Assembly (NCBI GenBank): GCA_965214305.1
Contig: OZ243949.1
Coordinates: 2,294,001-2,358,000, forward strand
Length of the DNA stretch: 64,000 nucleotides
Reading direction: 5' to 3'
Source: Azophilus sp965214305
GTDB taxonomy: Bacteria > Pseudomonadota > Gammaproteobacteria > Pseudomonadales > Azotimanducaceae
The position numbers and the translations under genes were made by a program. This document shows, piece after piece, positions 54,435 to 63,656 of this stretch; the first letter of the stretch is position 1; each line of letters opens with the position of its first letter. Below the pieces are notes generated by a model. It had not been told where the DNA came from. It ran no database searches and worked only from the letters and a program-made list of their open reading frames with translations.

Positions 54435-55987
54435 AACAGATACAAGCCTCGTTGAAAGAAGGTTTCGCGGCGCTGCAGGCAGGCCGGTTGGAGCAGGCGG
54501 GCGAACTCTGCCAACGCATTCTCGGCATGGCCCCGAAATTGGTGCAGGGCCACTTCCTGGTGGGTTTGGTTGCTTTGGCGGCCAAAGACCGTAAGACCGC
54601 CTTTCAGGCGTTCGGTTCGGTCACCATGCTTGATCCAACGCACAGCGCCGCTTGGGCACAGCTTGCCAAGTTGTTTGTGGGCGAGGGCCAGGTCAATCGT
54701 GCCGATGCCGCCTTGGCCGAGTCGGTCAAGCACGATTCCGAGGACCCGTTGGTGCATGATTTGATTGGCACCGTCTATTCGTTGCTCGGCGAATACGGGT
54801 TGGCGCGGCAGTGGTTTGCCCGAGCCTGTGCCAAGCGGCCACGCAATACCAGCTTTCTGTTGAATCTTGCCAATAATCACGTTTATTTCGGCGCCACCGA
54901 CGAGGCGCTTGCCCTGTACGAGCAGATTCTCGACATCGAGCCGAACTCGCCACAGGCGCATTGGTCGTTGGCGGGTGCGCGCAAGGTACAGGACGACACC
55001 CACATCAACACAATGCGGCAACTCCTCGACAAGCCCGGCCTGCACCCGCGGCTGCGGGCGTTCTATTACTACGCCATTGGCAAGGAGTACGAGGATCTTG
55101 AGCGGTGGGCACCGGCTTTCGAGGCATTCGCGCGGGGCGCGGCCGCTCGCCGCCGAACGGTGGAATATGACGAGGCCACGGAAATCGAGATGTTCCGCTT
55201 TCTTGAAGCGCATTTCGACGAACGCTGGTTGGCCGCGCAGCCGCCCGGCAACCCCAGCACCGCCCCGATCTTTGTATTGGGCCAGCCGCGCACGGGAACC
55301 ACGCTGATTGAACGCATTGTCGCGAGCCATTCCGCCGTTACCTCGGCGGGCGAGTTGCAACAATTCAGCCTCGCGATTCGGCGCCTGTCGGAACACCGCG
55401 ATGCCAAGCGATTCTCCGCCGCATTGTTCGAGGCGGCCCTCAAGATCGAGCCTCGCGCACTCGGCACCACCTATCTTGAAACCACGCGCCGGGTGCGCGG
55501 CGATGGGCCCCGTTTTGTGGACAAGCTACCGCAGAATTACCTGTGCATCCCGCTGATTTTGGCGGCGCTGCCGAATGCCAAAATCATCCATCTGGTGCGC
55601 GAGCCGATGGACGCCTGCTTTGCCAGTTTCAAGCAACTTTTCGCCGATGCCTACCTGCACTCCTACGACCAGCGGGAAATGGCGCGTCATCATGGCCGCT
55701 ATCGCCGACTCATGGAGACTTGGCGGCGGCGTTTCGATGGCCGCTTCTACGACATTTCCTACGAGGCGACCACCACCGATTTCGAGGCCAATGTTCGCTC
55801 GCTGCTCGATTTTCTGGAATTGTCCTTTGAGGACGCCTGCCTCAATTTCCACACCTATGCGGGTGCCGTCTCAACCGCCAGCGCCGCACAAGTACGCGAA
55901 CCCGCGCACAGCCGCTCGGTGGGCCGTTGGCGACGCTACCAAAAACAACTCGAACCCATGCGCCGGGAGCTCGCCGCCACTCTATGA
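54425..55987 (+). CDS. TPR-repeat sulfotransferase
   Basis: 520 residues. The N-terminal half (about 1-210) has five or six TPR units (for example ALQAGRLEQAGELCQRILGM and ALALYEQILDIEPNSPQAHW). The C-terminal half (about 270-500) is a sulfotransferase: PAPS 5'-phosphosulfate loop FVLGQPRTGTTLIERIVASH, 3'-phosphate site IHLVREPMDACFASFKQLF, and a family-typical ERWLAAQPPGN lead. It would transfer sulfate from PAPS to an unknown, possibly protein or glycan, acceptor. GGTGAG and the ATG are supplied by an F5 repeat end. Confidence 0.86.
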   Translation: MRAKQIQASLKEGFAALQAGRLEQAGELCQRILGMAPKLVQGHFLVGLVALAAKDRKTAFQAFGSVTMLDPTHSAAWAQLAKLFVGEGQVNRADAALAESVKHDSEDPLVHDLIGTVYSLLGEYGLARQWFARACAKRPRNTSFLLNLANNHVYFGATDEALALYEQILDIEPNSPQAHWSLAGARKVQDDTHINTMRQLLDKPGLHPRLRAFYYYAIGKEYEDLERWAPAFEAFARGAAARRRTVEYDEATEIEMFRFLEAHFDERWLAAQPPGNPSTAPIFVLGQPRTGTTLIERIVASHSAVTSAGELQQFSLAIRRLSEHRDAKRFSAALFEAALKIEPRALGTTYLETTRRVRGDGPRFVDKLPQNYLCIPLILAALPNAKIIHLVREPMDACFASFKQLFADAYLHSYDQREMARHHGRYRRLMETWRRRFDGRFYDISYEATTTDFEANVRSLLDFLELSFEDACLNFHTYAGAVSTASAAQVREPAHSRSVGRWRRYQKQLEPMRRELAATL

Positions 55988-56008
55988 ACCTATGGATTGC
56001 CGGTCGTG

Positions 56009-56115
56009 GGGAGTGGCTCAGTTTCAGTTTGCGCCGCGGCAGAGACCGCGCCCGCGTTGGGCTGCGGTAATGAAGCGTTGCCAAATTGAGCCACTACCTG
56101 ATTGAGCCACTACCT
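56009..56115. repeat. F3 repeat, second copy with duplicated end
   Basis: GAGTGGCTCAGTTTCAGTTT starts the element and AAATTGAGCCACTACCTG ends it, with the end repeated as GATTGAGCCACTACCTGG. The interior matches the copy at 18853-18942 almost base for base. Confidence 0.75.
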
Positions 56116-56130
56116 GGCCGTGCCCCGGTT

Positions 56131-56203
56131 GGCATTGATTTGGATTTGGAGGCTGCGCTAACCGTGGCGTTTCGCGGTCGAAAAATTCAAACCGCGACAC
56201 TAC
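56131..56203. repeat. F4 repeat copy, inverted orientation
   Basis: GGCATTGATTTGGATTTGGA, GCTAACCGTGGCGTTTCGC, then GAAAAATTCAAACCGCGACA is the reverse complement of the F4 copy at 62075-62157 apart from scattered changes. It follows the F3 copy after 15 bases. Confidence 0.7.
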
Positions 56204-56288
56204 CGGATTGCGTGATGTGTTTTAATTGGCGGCGGTTTGCCGCATCTGGGCGTGGTTGCGCCCGTGGGGAAAATAGGAGAATCCAATC

Positions 56289-58640
56289 ATGGAAAAACAG
56301 AACAGCCGGTTCAAGCGCCCGATTTTTAAGGCCCGACCCTTGGCGATTGCCGTGGCTCTGGCTAGTGCCCCGCATCTTGCCCAGGCACAGGCCATTGAGG
56401 AAGTGGTGGTCACCGCCACAAAACGCAGTGAGTCACAACAGGAAGTGCCCCTGGCCATCACCGTGCTAACCGGCGAGTTCGCGAGGTCCGCCAACCTGAA
56501 CGATGTGAAAGATTTGGTTTCGTTTACGCCCGGCGTTTCCGGCAACAGCCAGGACAGCTTCATCGACGCCATCAGCATACGCGGTGTGCGCACCCAGGAT
56601 TTCGGTGTCGGCGGCGACCCGTCGGCGGCATTTTTCAAGAACGATCTGTACGAAGGCCGCAACGGCTCCGCCGTGACCAGTTTGTTCGACATGGAACGCG
56701 CCGAGATTCTGCGCGGCCCCCAGGGTTTTCTGTTTGGCCGCAACTCCATCGGCGGCGCTTTCAGCGTACATACCGCCAAGGCGGAAACCGGCGGCGGCCC
56801 TTCGGGTTATGCGGATGTCGATGTGGCGGAGCGCGATCACATCGTCCTCGAGGCCGCGGTAAACGCCCCGGTCAGCGAACGTTTCGCCCTACGGCTTGCC
56901 GCCTACAGTTCCCACGAAGACGGCTTTGTCAATAACCGCTTTGACGACGACCGACTAATTGAGCACGACAAGCAGGCCGCTCGCTTCTCCACTACCTACG
57001 ACGGCGACCGGTTTATGGTGCAAACCTACGCCGAATATGAGGAAAGGGATCAATCGGGCAGCGTCTACCGCGCCGTTGAGGAGGGAGATATTTGGGAGAC
57101 GCTTGAGACGGCAATTGGCGATGTGAACGTCCGCGGCGATGCGGACGATGCCGATTCCGACCAGAGTGCCGGCGATGCGGACAATGCCGACATTCTTACC
57201 CTGGGCCTGAAGCTGGAATACGATCTCGACGTCGCCACGCTAAGCTCCAATACCGGCTACAAGGATCACGATTATTACTACGCCGAAGACTACGACGGCA
57301 CCCCGCTGAACATCAACAACTACACCCAAGACCAGACGGGCAACTATTTCCAGCAGGAACTGCGCCTTACCTCGAATAATGAGGGGCCTTTCTCCTGGTA
57401 CGCGGGTGCCTCCTACTACGAAGAGGAAATTGATGCCCTGTTCCAGTTCTCCGGCAACGAGGACTTTTTCTGCCAGTACTACGGCTATTACTACAATGAC
57501 GGCATGACGTTCAGCGGTTGTTCCGAACTGTACGCCTATTATGGCTCCCCGTTCTCGCCAAGCGCCGATGGGCAGTTGGTGGAATCCGGGCGCATTGTCG
57601 GCGATTACTCCGGTTGGGCTGCCTATGTCGATTTGACCTACGCCCCCACCGAGCGTTGGGATGCCAGCCTCGGCGTGCGCTACAGCGACGACAAGAAGAA
57701 GTTTTCCATTGATGTGCCGACCCCGAATAGCGATCTCGGCGCCTATTGGGCCTATACCTTCTCAACGGATGGCCCGGTCAGCGGCAAGAGGAGCTGGACC
57801 GACACCCAAATCCGGGCGGTGACGCGCTACCGGGTCAGTGACGACGCCATGTTGTTCGCCAGCTACACGGAGGGTTTCAAGTCCGGCGGCTTCGGCAGTT
57901 TCGCCCTGTTGGATGCCGCAGGCAACGCGGTGGGTGCCAACACCACCGATGTATCCCAGGCCGATGGGTACCGGCCCAACACCTTCAACCCGGAGGTCGC
58001 CGATTCCTATGAGCTGGGCTACAAGGGCAGCTTGGCGTCGGGCCGGGCACAAGTCAGCCTGACCGGGTTCTACTACGAGTACCAAGATCTGCAAGTGGTC
58101 GTCTTTGATGGCGGTGCGTCCGCCGTGGAAAACGTGGGCGAAGTGGAGAGTTGGGGGGTCGAGGGTACCCTGAGGGTCGCGCTCGGCGACCACTTTGATG
58201 CCTATCTCGGCCTGTCCTATCTCGATTCCGAAGCTACCGGACTACAGGACATTTGCGGTTTGGAGGATGTTGAGGGCTGCGAAGGCTCGTCGTTATTCTG
58301 GGCACCGAAATGGACGGGTGCCTTCGTGGTGAACAGCCATATGCCGGTTGGCGATGCGGGCGGCGCGGTGAATGCCAGCGTCGAATTGTTTTGGGAATCC
58401 AAGCGCGGCGGCGGTTGGGAAGGGCTGGAATCCACCGAAATCGACGCCTTCGCCAACATGACCGTGCGGGTCGGCTACGAGGCGGCAAACAATTGGGGTG
58501 TTGGCGCCTATATTGAGAATCTAACCAACGAAGATACCTTCGACGGCTTGAACAACAACGGCGGCGTCATACCTTCACATTTCTTCGGCCCGATGCGCCC
58601 GCGCACCTTTGGTGTGCGCTTAAGCTATGCGTGGGAGTGA
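56289..58640 (+). CDS. TonB-dependent receptor
   Basis: 783 residues. Signal peptide to about residue 35 (LAIAVALASAPHLAQAQ), TonB box region IEEVVVTATKRSES, plug domain (PLAITVLTGEFARSA, SIRGVRTQDFG, DMERAEILRGPQGFLFGRNSIGGAF) and a 22-strand-type barrel ending FGVRLSYAWE with a terminal aromatic-rich strand. It imports an unknown ligand (siderophore, B12 or glycan) using TonB. TAGGAG precedes the ATG. The LLM oxidoreductase gene overlaps its end, suggesting a joint substrate. Confidence 0.92.
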   Translation: MEKQNSRFKRPIFKARPLAIAVALASAPHLAQAQAIEEVVVTATKRSESQQEVPLAITVLTGEFARSANLNDVKDLVSFTPGVSGNSQDSFIDAISIRGVRTQDFGVGGDPSAAFFKNDLYEGRNGSAVTSLFDMERAEILRGPQGFLFGRNSIGGAFSVHTAKAETGGGPSGYADVDVAERDHIVLEAAVNAPVSERFALRLAAYSSHEDGFVNNRFDDDRLIEHDKQAARFSTTYDGDRFMVQTYAEYEERDQSGSVYRAVEEGDIWETLETAIGDVNVRGDADDADSDQSAGDADNADILTLGLKLEYDLDVATLSSNTGYKDHDYYYAEDYDGTPLNINNYTQDQTGNYFQQELRLTSNNEGPFSWYAGASYYEEEIDALFQFSGNEDFFCQYYGYYYNDGMTFSGCSELYAYYGSPFSPSADGQLVESGRIVGDYSGWAAYVDLTYAPTERWDASLGVRYSDDKKKFSIDVPTPNSDLGAYWAYTFSTDGPVSGKRSWTDTQIRAVTRYRVSDDAMLFASYTEGFKSGGFGSFALLDAAGNAVGANTTDVSQADGYRPNTFNPEVADSYELGYKGSLASGRAQVSLTGFYYEYQDLQVVVFDGGASAVENVGEVESWGVEGTLRVALGDHFDAYLGLSYLDSEATGLQDICGLEDVEGCEGSSLFWAPKWTGAFVVNSHMPVGDAGGAVNASVELFWESKRGGGWEGLESTEIDAFANMTVRVGYEAANNWGVGAYIENLTNEDTFDGLNNNGGVIPSHFFGPMRPRTFGVRLSYAWE

Positions 58641-58643
58641 TTG

Positions 58644-59699
58644 ATGAAATTAGGGCTCGCACTCGGCTATTCCGGGCCCAACATGGCGTTGCCGCTGAAG
58701 AAGGTGCAATTGGCGGAACGGTTGGGCTACGACTCGGTATGGACGGCGGAGGCCTATGGTTCGGATGCTATTACGCCGCTCGCCTACATCGCCGCGCACA
58801 CCGAGCGTATTCGTCTTGGCACCGCCGTGATTCAGCTTGCCGGACGCACCCCGGCCAACGCCGCCATGGCCATGGCGACCCTGGATCAACTCGCCGGTGG
58901 CAACCGGGTGATTTGCGGCATCGGCGTTTCCGGGCCGCAAATCGTCGAAGGCTGGTACGGGCAACCTTGGGGGCGGCCCTACTACCGCCTCAAGGATTAC
59001 GTTGCCATTATGAAAAAAATCTGGGCGCGGGAAGAGCCGGTGACGCACGATGGCATCGAACTGAGCCTGCCCTTTACGGGCGCAGGGGCTTTGGGTGTGG
59101 GCAAGCCGCTCAAGTCGATTCTGCACACCAATCCGAACATCCCCATTTGGCTCGGTACGGGCATGCAATCCACCGTGCGCCTAACGGCGGAGATTGCCGA
59201 TGGTTGGCTACCGTTGGGCTATGTGCCGGAATCCGCGCACCTCTATCAGGATTGGATTGATGAGGGCCTTGCTCGAGCCGGCAAGACAAAGGCGGATTTC
59301 GAAGTCCAGTCCGGCACCCAAATAATGATCACCGAAGACGACGCCGAGGCGGTGCGCACGGCCCTAAGTCGGCTCAAACCAAACATTGCCCTCTATGTGG
59401 GCGGCATGGGCCACAAGAACAAGAATTTCCATAAGGAAATGATGGTGCGCCGGGGCTACGGTGATGCCGCCGAGCGGATTCAGGAACTTTACCTGGCAAA
59501 ACGCAAAGACGAAGCCGCCACTGCGGTGCCCGACGAATTTGTTGACCAAGGCGCGCTGGTCGGCCCCCGCGAGCGCATACGTCGCCGTTTTCGCGACTGG
59601 GAGGATTGCGGTATCACCGGGCTCACCGTCGGCGGCGACGAGGAAGCCATGCGCCTTGCGGCGGAGTGTGCGCGGCTGAATGTTGAACCTGCGGTTTAG
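58644..59699 (+). CDS. LLM-class flavin/F420-dependent oxidoreductase
   Basis: 351 residues, luciferase-like fold: QLAERLGYDSVWTAEAYGSD, ERIRLGTAVIQL, MAMATLDQLAGGN, and RRFRDWEDCGITGLTVGG. Most relatives with this pattern use F420 or FMN; which one cannot be read. It starts three bases after the receptor gene stop. A catabolic or signal-processing role with the receptor is possible. Confidence 0.85.
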   Translation: MKLGLALGYSGPNMALPLKKVQLAERLGYDSVWTAEAYGSDAITPLAYIAAHTERIRLGTAVIQLAGRTPANAAMAMATLDQLAGGNRVICGIGVSGPQIVEGWYGQPWGRPYYRLKDYVAIMKKIWAREEPVTHDGIELSLPFTGAGALGVGKPLKSILHTNPNIPIWLGTGMQSTVRLTAEIADGWLPLGYVPESAHLYQDWIDEGLARAGKTKADFEVQSGTQIMITEDDAEAVRTALSRLKPNIALYVGGMGHKNKNFHKEMMVRRGYGDAAERIQELYLAKRKDEAATAVPDEFVDQGALVGPRERIRRRFRDWEDCGITGLTVGGDEEAMRLAAECARLNVEPAV

Positions 59700-59729
59700 T
59701 GCGCCTACATAACTCCCAAACAACACCCA

Positions 59730-61175
59730 TTATGGGTAGTCCGGCGGTGGCCGGAATCCCCCAATCTCGTCGGCCATTAGGCGCGCAAATTCAATTGTCG
59801 TGTAGTCGTTGAACTCGCCACCTACCGCTTGCAGGCCGATGGGCAAACCCGCCTTGGATGGCCCGGTGGGGAAGACCGTGCTCGGCAAGTGTGCGACGTT
59901 AACGGTGCCCGCCCAGAAGAGCTGCTGAAAGTAATCCTGGCTTGCGTTATCGACCTGGATGCGGCGTTCGAGATATTCGCCGTGGTCGTGCGGAAAGGCG
60001 TCGGTGGCCATTTGCGGACAGATGAAAATGTCCCAGTCGCGAAAGAACGCCTGCCATGCCTTGCGCAGCACGAAACGCCGATGGTTGAACGCCGACCATT
60101 CGCTGTGCTCCTGTACGCCGAATCGAATCAGGGAACCGGCGATGCTGTCGTCCCCACCGCCCGCCGCTCGTGCTTGGCGTAGTTCTTCCTTCTCTGCTTC
60201 GGAAAGACCCATTGCCATCACGCCCCAAAGCAGGCTGGTATAGGTTTCGAAACTCTCATCCAAGTTGATATTCGGCAGGGCCGCGTCCGATACGGCGGCG
60301 CCAAGCCGGGCGAGCCGGTCGCCGACCTGTTGCACCCGATCCGCCATCTCCGTGGATACGGGCGCACGTTCGTGGGTGGGCAGAATGGCCACCCGGAAGT
60401 CCTGAAGCCGCCCTTTGGCCGGGCCGGGCAGGTTGAGTTGCCACCCGGCGGTATCGGTACGGCCGGGGCCGGCGACGATGCTTATGGATAGCGCCAGATC
60501 TGCGGCGGAACGGGCCATGGGGCCGACCACGGTGATGTCTAAGGGTGCGGCCATGCCGGGCAGCGCATGGCCTTCGTCGGGAAGGATGCCCCCGGTGGGT
60601 TTGTGTCCATAGATGCCGCAGAAGTGGGCCGGGTTACGAATGGAGCCGCCCGTATCGGCACCGGCCTCCAAGCCCGTCAAACCGGCGGCGAGCGCGGCGG
60701 ATGATCCCCCCGACGAGCCACCCGGGGTGCGCCCAAGATGCCAAGGGTTGTTGGTGGTTCCGTAAATTTCATTGAAGCTCTGGAAGTCCCCCAGGTTCAG
60801 CGGCACATTGGTTTTGCCGAAAAAAACCGCACCGGCGCCTTTCAGGCGGCGTACCAATTCCGCATCCCGAGTTGCGATATTGTCGCGCAATTCGGGAATG
60901 CCCCAGGTGGTGGGCAATCCTTCGATGTTGAAAGACTCCTTGGCGGTCATGGGCACACCGTGCAACGGACCGAGCGCCTCGCCCCGAGCCAAAGCGGCGT
61001 CGGCAGCCTTGGCGGCGGCGCGCCCCCGCTCGAAGTCATGCACCACCACGGCGTTGATTTGGCCGTCGTAGCGCTTGATGCGATCAATGTAGAGATCAAT
61101 CAGTTCGATCGAACTGACCGCCTTGTTCTTGATCGCGGCGGCAAGTTCCGTTGCGGAGGCGAAGGGGTTGTCCAT
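59730..61175 (-). CDS. Amidase-signature family enzyme
   Basis: 481 residues with the Ser-Ser-Lys triad: Lys in VPMTAKESFNIEG, first Ser in GGSSGGSSAALAAGLTGLE, nucleophile Ser in GADTGGSIRNPAHFCGIYG. It hydrolyses carboxamides; the substrate is unknown and it is not obviously GatA (no C-terminal GatA features and no gatB/C). GGGAGA precedes the ATG at 61175. Convergent to the LLM gene. Confidence 0.9.
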   Translation of the reverse strand: MDNPFASATELAAAIKNKAVSSIELIDLYIDRIKRYDGQINAVVVHDFERGRAAAKAADAALARGEALGPLHGVPMTAKESFNIEGLPTTWGIPELRDNIATRDAELVRRLKGAGAVFFGKTNVPLNLGDFQSFNEIYGTTNNPWHLGRTPGGSSGGSSAALAAGLTGLEAGADTGGSIRNPAHFCGIYGHKPTGGILPDEGHALPGMAAPLDITVVGPMARSAADLALSISIVAGPGRTDTAGWQLNLPGPAKGRLQDFRVAILPTHERAPVSTEMADRVQQVGDRLARLGAAVSDAALPNINLDESFETYTSLLWGVMAMGLSEAEKEELRQARAAGGGDDSIAGSLIRFGVQEHSEWSAFNHRRFVLRKAWQAFFRDWDIFICPQMATDAFPHDHGEYLERRIQVDNASQDYFQQLFWAGTVNVAHLPSTVFPTGPSKAGLPIGLQAVGGEFNDYTTIEFARLMADEIGGFRPPPDYP

Positions 61176-61531
61176 CAGAGGTCTCCCGATCTGTCGGTGA
61201 TTTATCAATCTGAATTTACCGCGTTCTCGATGCTGCGTGAAACCCGGCCCGACCCATTCATAAATGAACGACCGCGGCCGTTAATAGCAGCGAGAGCACT
61301 GGGCGTGCTGCCTCTGGCCTCCTCCTGTCCGCACGGCCAAGCGAGACAGCATCTCGAGCCTAGGAAGTTGGTGAGATATCCGCGCTAGCCCGGGCACACA
61401 GATATCGTACGATTGAGCGATGAGGTTGGAATCCTTGATGCGGGCGATGCCGGGTGCTGTGCCGGTACCCCAAGTAAGCACAACCCCTTGCGCATAATCT
61501 CGGGATGTTCGAGCCGACGCCTGACTTTCAA
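61176..61531. other. Gap between amidase and smpB with F6 and F5 fragments
   Basis: 356 bases. It holds an F6-like palindrome (GGCCCGACCCATTCATAAAT near 61246) and a free F5 right end (AAGTTGGTGAGATATCCGCG at 61365). The last 120 bases show no tmRNA (ssrA) ends or tRNA-like half on inspection, although ssrA is a frequent smpB neighbour. Confidence 0.5.
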
Positions 61532-61999
61532 TCAGTGCCTTTTCAGCAACCGTTGCTTCTCCCTGGCCCAGTCCCGGTCGCGTGTGCTGGCACGCTTATC
61601 GTGCTGTTTCTTGCCCTTGCCGAGCGCGATTTCGCACTTGACCCGGTTGTTCTTCCAATACAGTGCCGTGGCGATACAGGCGTATCCGCGGGCCTGGGTA
61701 GCGGTGAATATTTTGGCCAGTTCCCGGGCCTGTAGCAGCAGCTTGCGGCTGCGCGTCGGGTCTGGGTAAAGGTGTGAGGACGCGCTGGCAAGGGGTCTAA
61801 CCTGGGCACCAAAAAGATAGGCTTCGCCGTCGCGCAGCAATACATAGCTATCCACCAACTGCGCCTTGCCGGCACGCAGGCTTTTTACCTCCCAACCCTC
61901 CAAAACCAATCCGGCTTCAAAGCGCTCCTCCAGAAAGTAGTTGTGAGCGGCCCGCCGGTTGCGAGCGATAAAGTGGCGCACCTCGGATTTAGCCCGCAT
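61532..61999 (-). CDS. smpB: SsrA-binding protein
   Basis: 155 residues. It brings tmRNA to stalled ribosomes. RRAAHNYFLEERFEAGLVLEGWEVKSLRAGKAQL and YVLLRDGEAYLFGAQVRPL are the family core, with the basic tail RDRDWAREKQRLLKRH that enters the mRNA channel. The ATG (61997-61999) is in an F5-type sequence CTGGTGAGATATGCGGGCTA with GGTGAG as ribosome-binding site. Confidence 0.96.
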   Translation of the reverse strand: MRAKSEVRHFIARNRRAAHNYFLEERFEAGLVLEGWEVKSLRAGKAQLVDSYVLLRDGEAYLFGAQVRPLASASSHLYPDPTRSRKLLLQARELAKIFTATQARGYACIATALYWKNNRVKCEIALGKGKKQHDKRASTRDRDWAREKQRLLKRH

Positions 62000-62012
62000 A
62001 TCTCACCAGCTT
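61990..62012. repeat. F5 repeat end containing the smpB start
   Basis: On the plus strand TAGCCCGCATATCTCACCAGC followed by TTCCTGCTGCGGACGC is the F5 left-end pattern seen at 54313; read on the minus strand it gives the smpB ribosome-binding site and ATG. (First run trimmed: TAGCCCGCATATCTCACCAG.). Confidence 0.6.
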
Positions 62013-62074
62013 CCTGCTGCGGACGCGGATTATAGCCGCTTGTCGCCTTTGCGGCCTTTGCGCCAAAATTCGGT

Positions 62075-62157
62075 TAGTGTCGCAGTTTGAATTTTTCGAC
62101 CGCGGGATGCCGCAGTTGGCGCAGTCTCCAAAGCCAAATCAATGCAAACTGATACAC
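62075..62157. repeat. F4 repeat, complete copy
   Basis: TAGTGTCGCAGTTTGAATTT starts it and CAATGCAAACTGATACAC ends it; these ends are inverted (GTGT-CAGTTTG against CAAACTGATACAC). Between are CGACCGCGGGATGCCGCAG and GGCGCAGTCTCCAAAGCC. It lies just upstream of the transporter gene. Confidence 0.75.
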
Positions 62158-62216
62158 GACCAAAACTCGCGCAAGGAGTGCGCACAAGATTGATCCAACC
62201 GGGAAGAGGAAAGGTA

Positions 62217-63605
62217 ATGGCGACCAACACGGAATCGCGGCACGGCATGTGGTCGAGCCGCTGGCTATTTATTCTGGCGGCCGCCGGGTCCGCGGTGGGG
62301 CTTGGCAATATCTGGAAGTTTCCCTATGTCGCGGGCGAGAACGGCGGCGGTGCGTTCGTTTTGGTGTACCTGATTTGTGTGGCGCTGGTGGGTGTGCCGA
62401 TCATGCTCGCCGAGGTGCTCATTGGCCGGGAGGGGCGCCGCAGCCCGATCAACACGATGCGCTTTCTAACCCAGCAGCATCACAGGAACCCGAGATGGGC
62501 TTTCTTTGGTTGGATGGGTGTACTGGCCGGTTTTCTAATCCTCTCCTACTACGCGGTGATCGCGGGTTGGGCGCTCCATTACATCTTGCGCATGGCCGAC
62601 GGTACTTTCGTCGGCATCTCCGCCGAGCACGCCAGCCAGGCGTTCAACGATCTTTTGGCAAACCCTTGGCAGATGCTGTTTTGGCACACGGTGTTCATGG
62701 CGGTGACTGTTTTCATTATCGGCCGCGGCGTGATTCGCGGCTTGGAGACCGCCATCCGCTGGATCATGCCGTTGTTGTTTGTGTTGCTGTTTGTGCTATT
62801 GGGCTATGGCGTTACCAGCGGCGGTTTCGCCCAGAGCCTGGAATTCATGTTCCACTTCGACTGGCGGGCGGTGACCGGCGAGGCGTTCCTGATTGCGATG
62901 GGCCAAGCGTTCTTCTCCCTGAGCCTTGGCATGGGCGTCATCATGGTCTACGGGGCCTATGTGCCGAGTTCGGCTTCCATCACCGGTACGGTAATTACCA
63001 TTGCCGCCCTCGATACCATTGTGGCGGTGGCGGCGGGGCTCGCGATCTTCCCCATTGTATTCGCCAACGGTTTGGAGCCGGGGCAGGGGCCGGGGCTGAT
63101 GTTTGTCACCATTCCGCTGGCGTTTGGGCAGTTGCCCCTAGGTATGCTGTTCGGGACCATTTTCTTTTTGCTGGTGAGCTTTGCGGCCATTACGTCGGCG
63201 ATTTCCATTGCGGAACCCGCGCTGGCGTACCTGGTTGAGCAGTACAACGCCAAACGCTCGCGGGTAGCCATCAGCTTCGGCGCTTGCTGCTGGTTGCTCG
63301 GCATCGGCACGGTGCTTTCGTTCAACGAGTGGTCGGATTTTTATGTGGTGGGGGAACTGACGATATTCGCCTTCGTCGATTATCTGTCGCAAAACATCAT
63401 GCTGCCGCTCGGCGGATTCTTTATCGCGCTGTTCGCGGTTTATGTGTTGCCGAAGGAGGTGGTGCAAAGCCAACTGCGTTTGGGCGGCAAGGCACAGGAA
63501 CTCACTTGGCGGACACTGGGCGGGGTTGTGGCGCCCTTGGGGGTGTTGACGGTGTTTTTGGTGACGATTATCGGGTTCGATACGATCCGCGGCTGGTTTT
63601 CCTGA
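62217..63605 (+). CDS. Sodium-dependent transporter (NSS family)
   Basis: 462 residues, about 11-12 membrane segments. The N-terminal WSSRWLFILAAAGSAVGLGNIWKFPYVAGENGGGAFVLVY is the neurotransmitter:sodium symporter signature covering sodium sites, and SLSLGMGVIMVYGAYVP and FFLLVSFAAITSAISIAEP follow in helices 6-8. It imports an amino acid or amine with Na+. GAGGAAAGG precedes ATG at 62217; the frame extends 75 bases upstream through an F4 repeat. Confidence 0.92.
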   Translation: MATNTESRHGMWSSRWLFILAAAGSAVGLGNIWKFPYVAGENGGGAFVLVYLICVALVGVPIMLAEVLIGREGRRSPINTMRFLTQQHHRNPRWAFFGWMGVLAGFLILSYYAVIAGWALHYILRMADGTFVGISAEHASQAFNDLLANPWQMLFWHTVFMAVTVFIIGRGVIRGLETAIRWIMPLLFVLLFVLLGYGVTSGGFAQSLEFMFHFDWRAVTGEAFLIAMGQAFFSLSLGMGVIMVYGAYVPSSASITGTVITIAALDTIVAVAAGLAIFPIVFANGLEPGQGPGLMFVTIPLAFGQLPLGMLFGTIFFLLVSFAAITSAISIAEPALAYLVEQYNAKRSRVAISFGACCWLLGIGTVLSFNEWSDFYVVGELTIFAFVDYLSQNIMLPLGGFFIALFAVYVLPKEVVQSQLRLGGKAQELTWRTLGGVVAPLGVLTVFLVTIIGFDTIRGWFS

Positions 63606-63656
63606 CTAGGCTCCTAGCGGCTCATGGCTGGGCGGCGAGCGCCAACGATAGAGACA

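Noticed and set aside
61281..61481. 66-codon minus-strand frame after smpB
   Set aside because: It is made of repeat fragments (F5 end in the middle) and shows no family motif.
61400..61531. Possible tmRNA (ssrA) next to smpB
   Set aside because: No GGG-acceptor half, no T-arm GTTCGAATC-type string with CCA end and no tag-peptide frame could be found.
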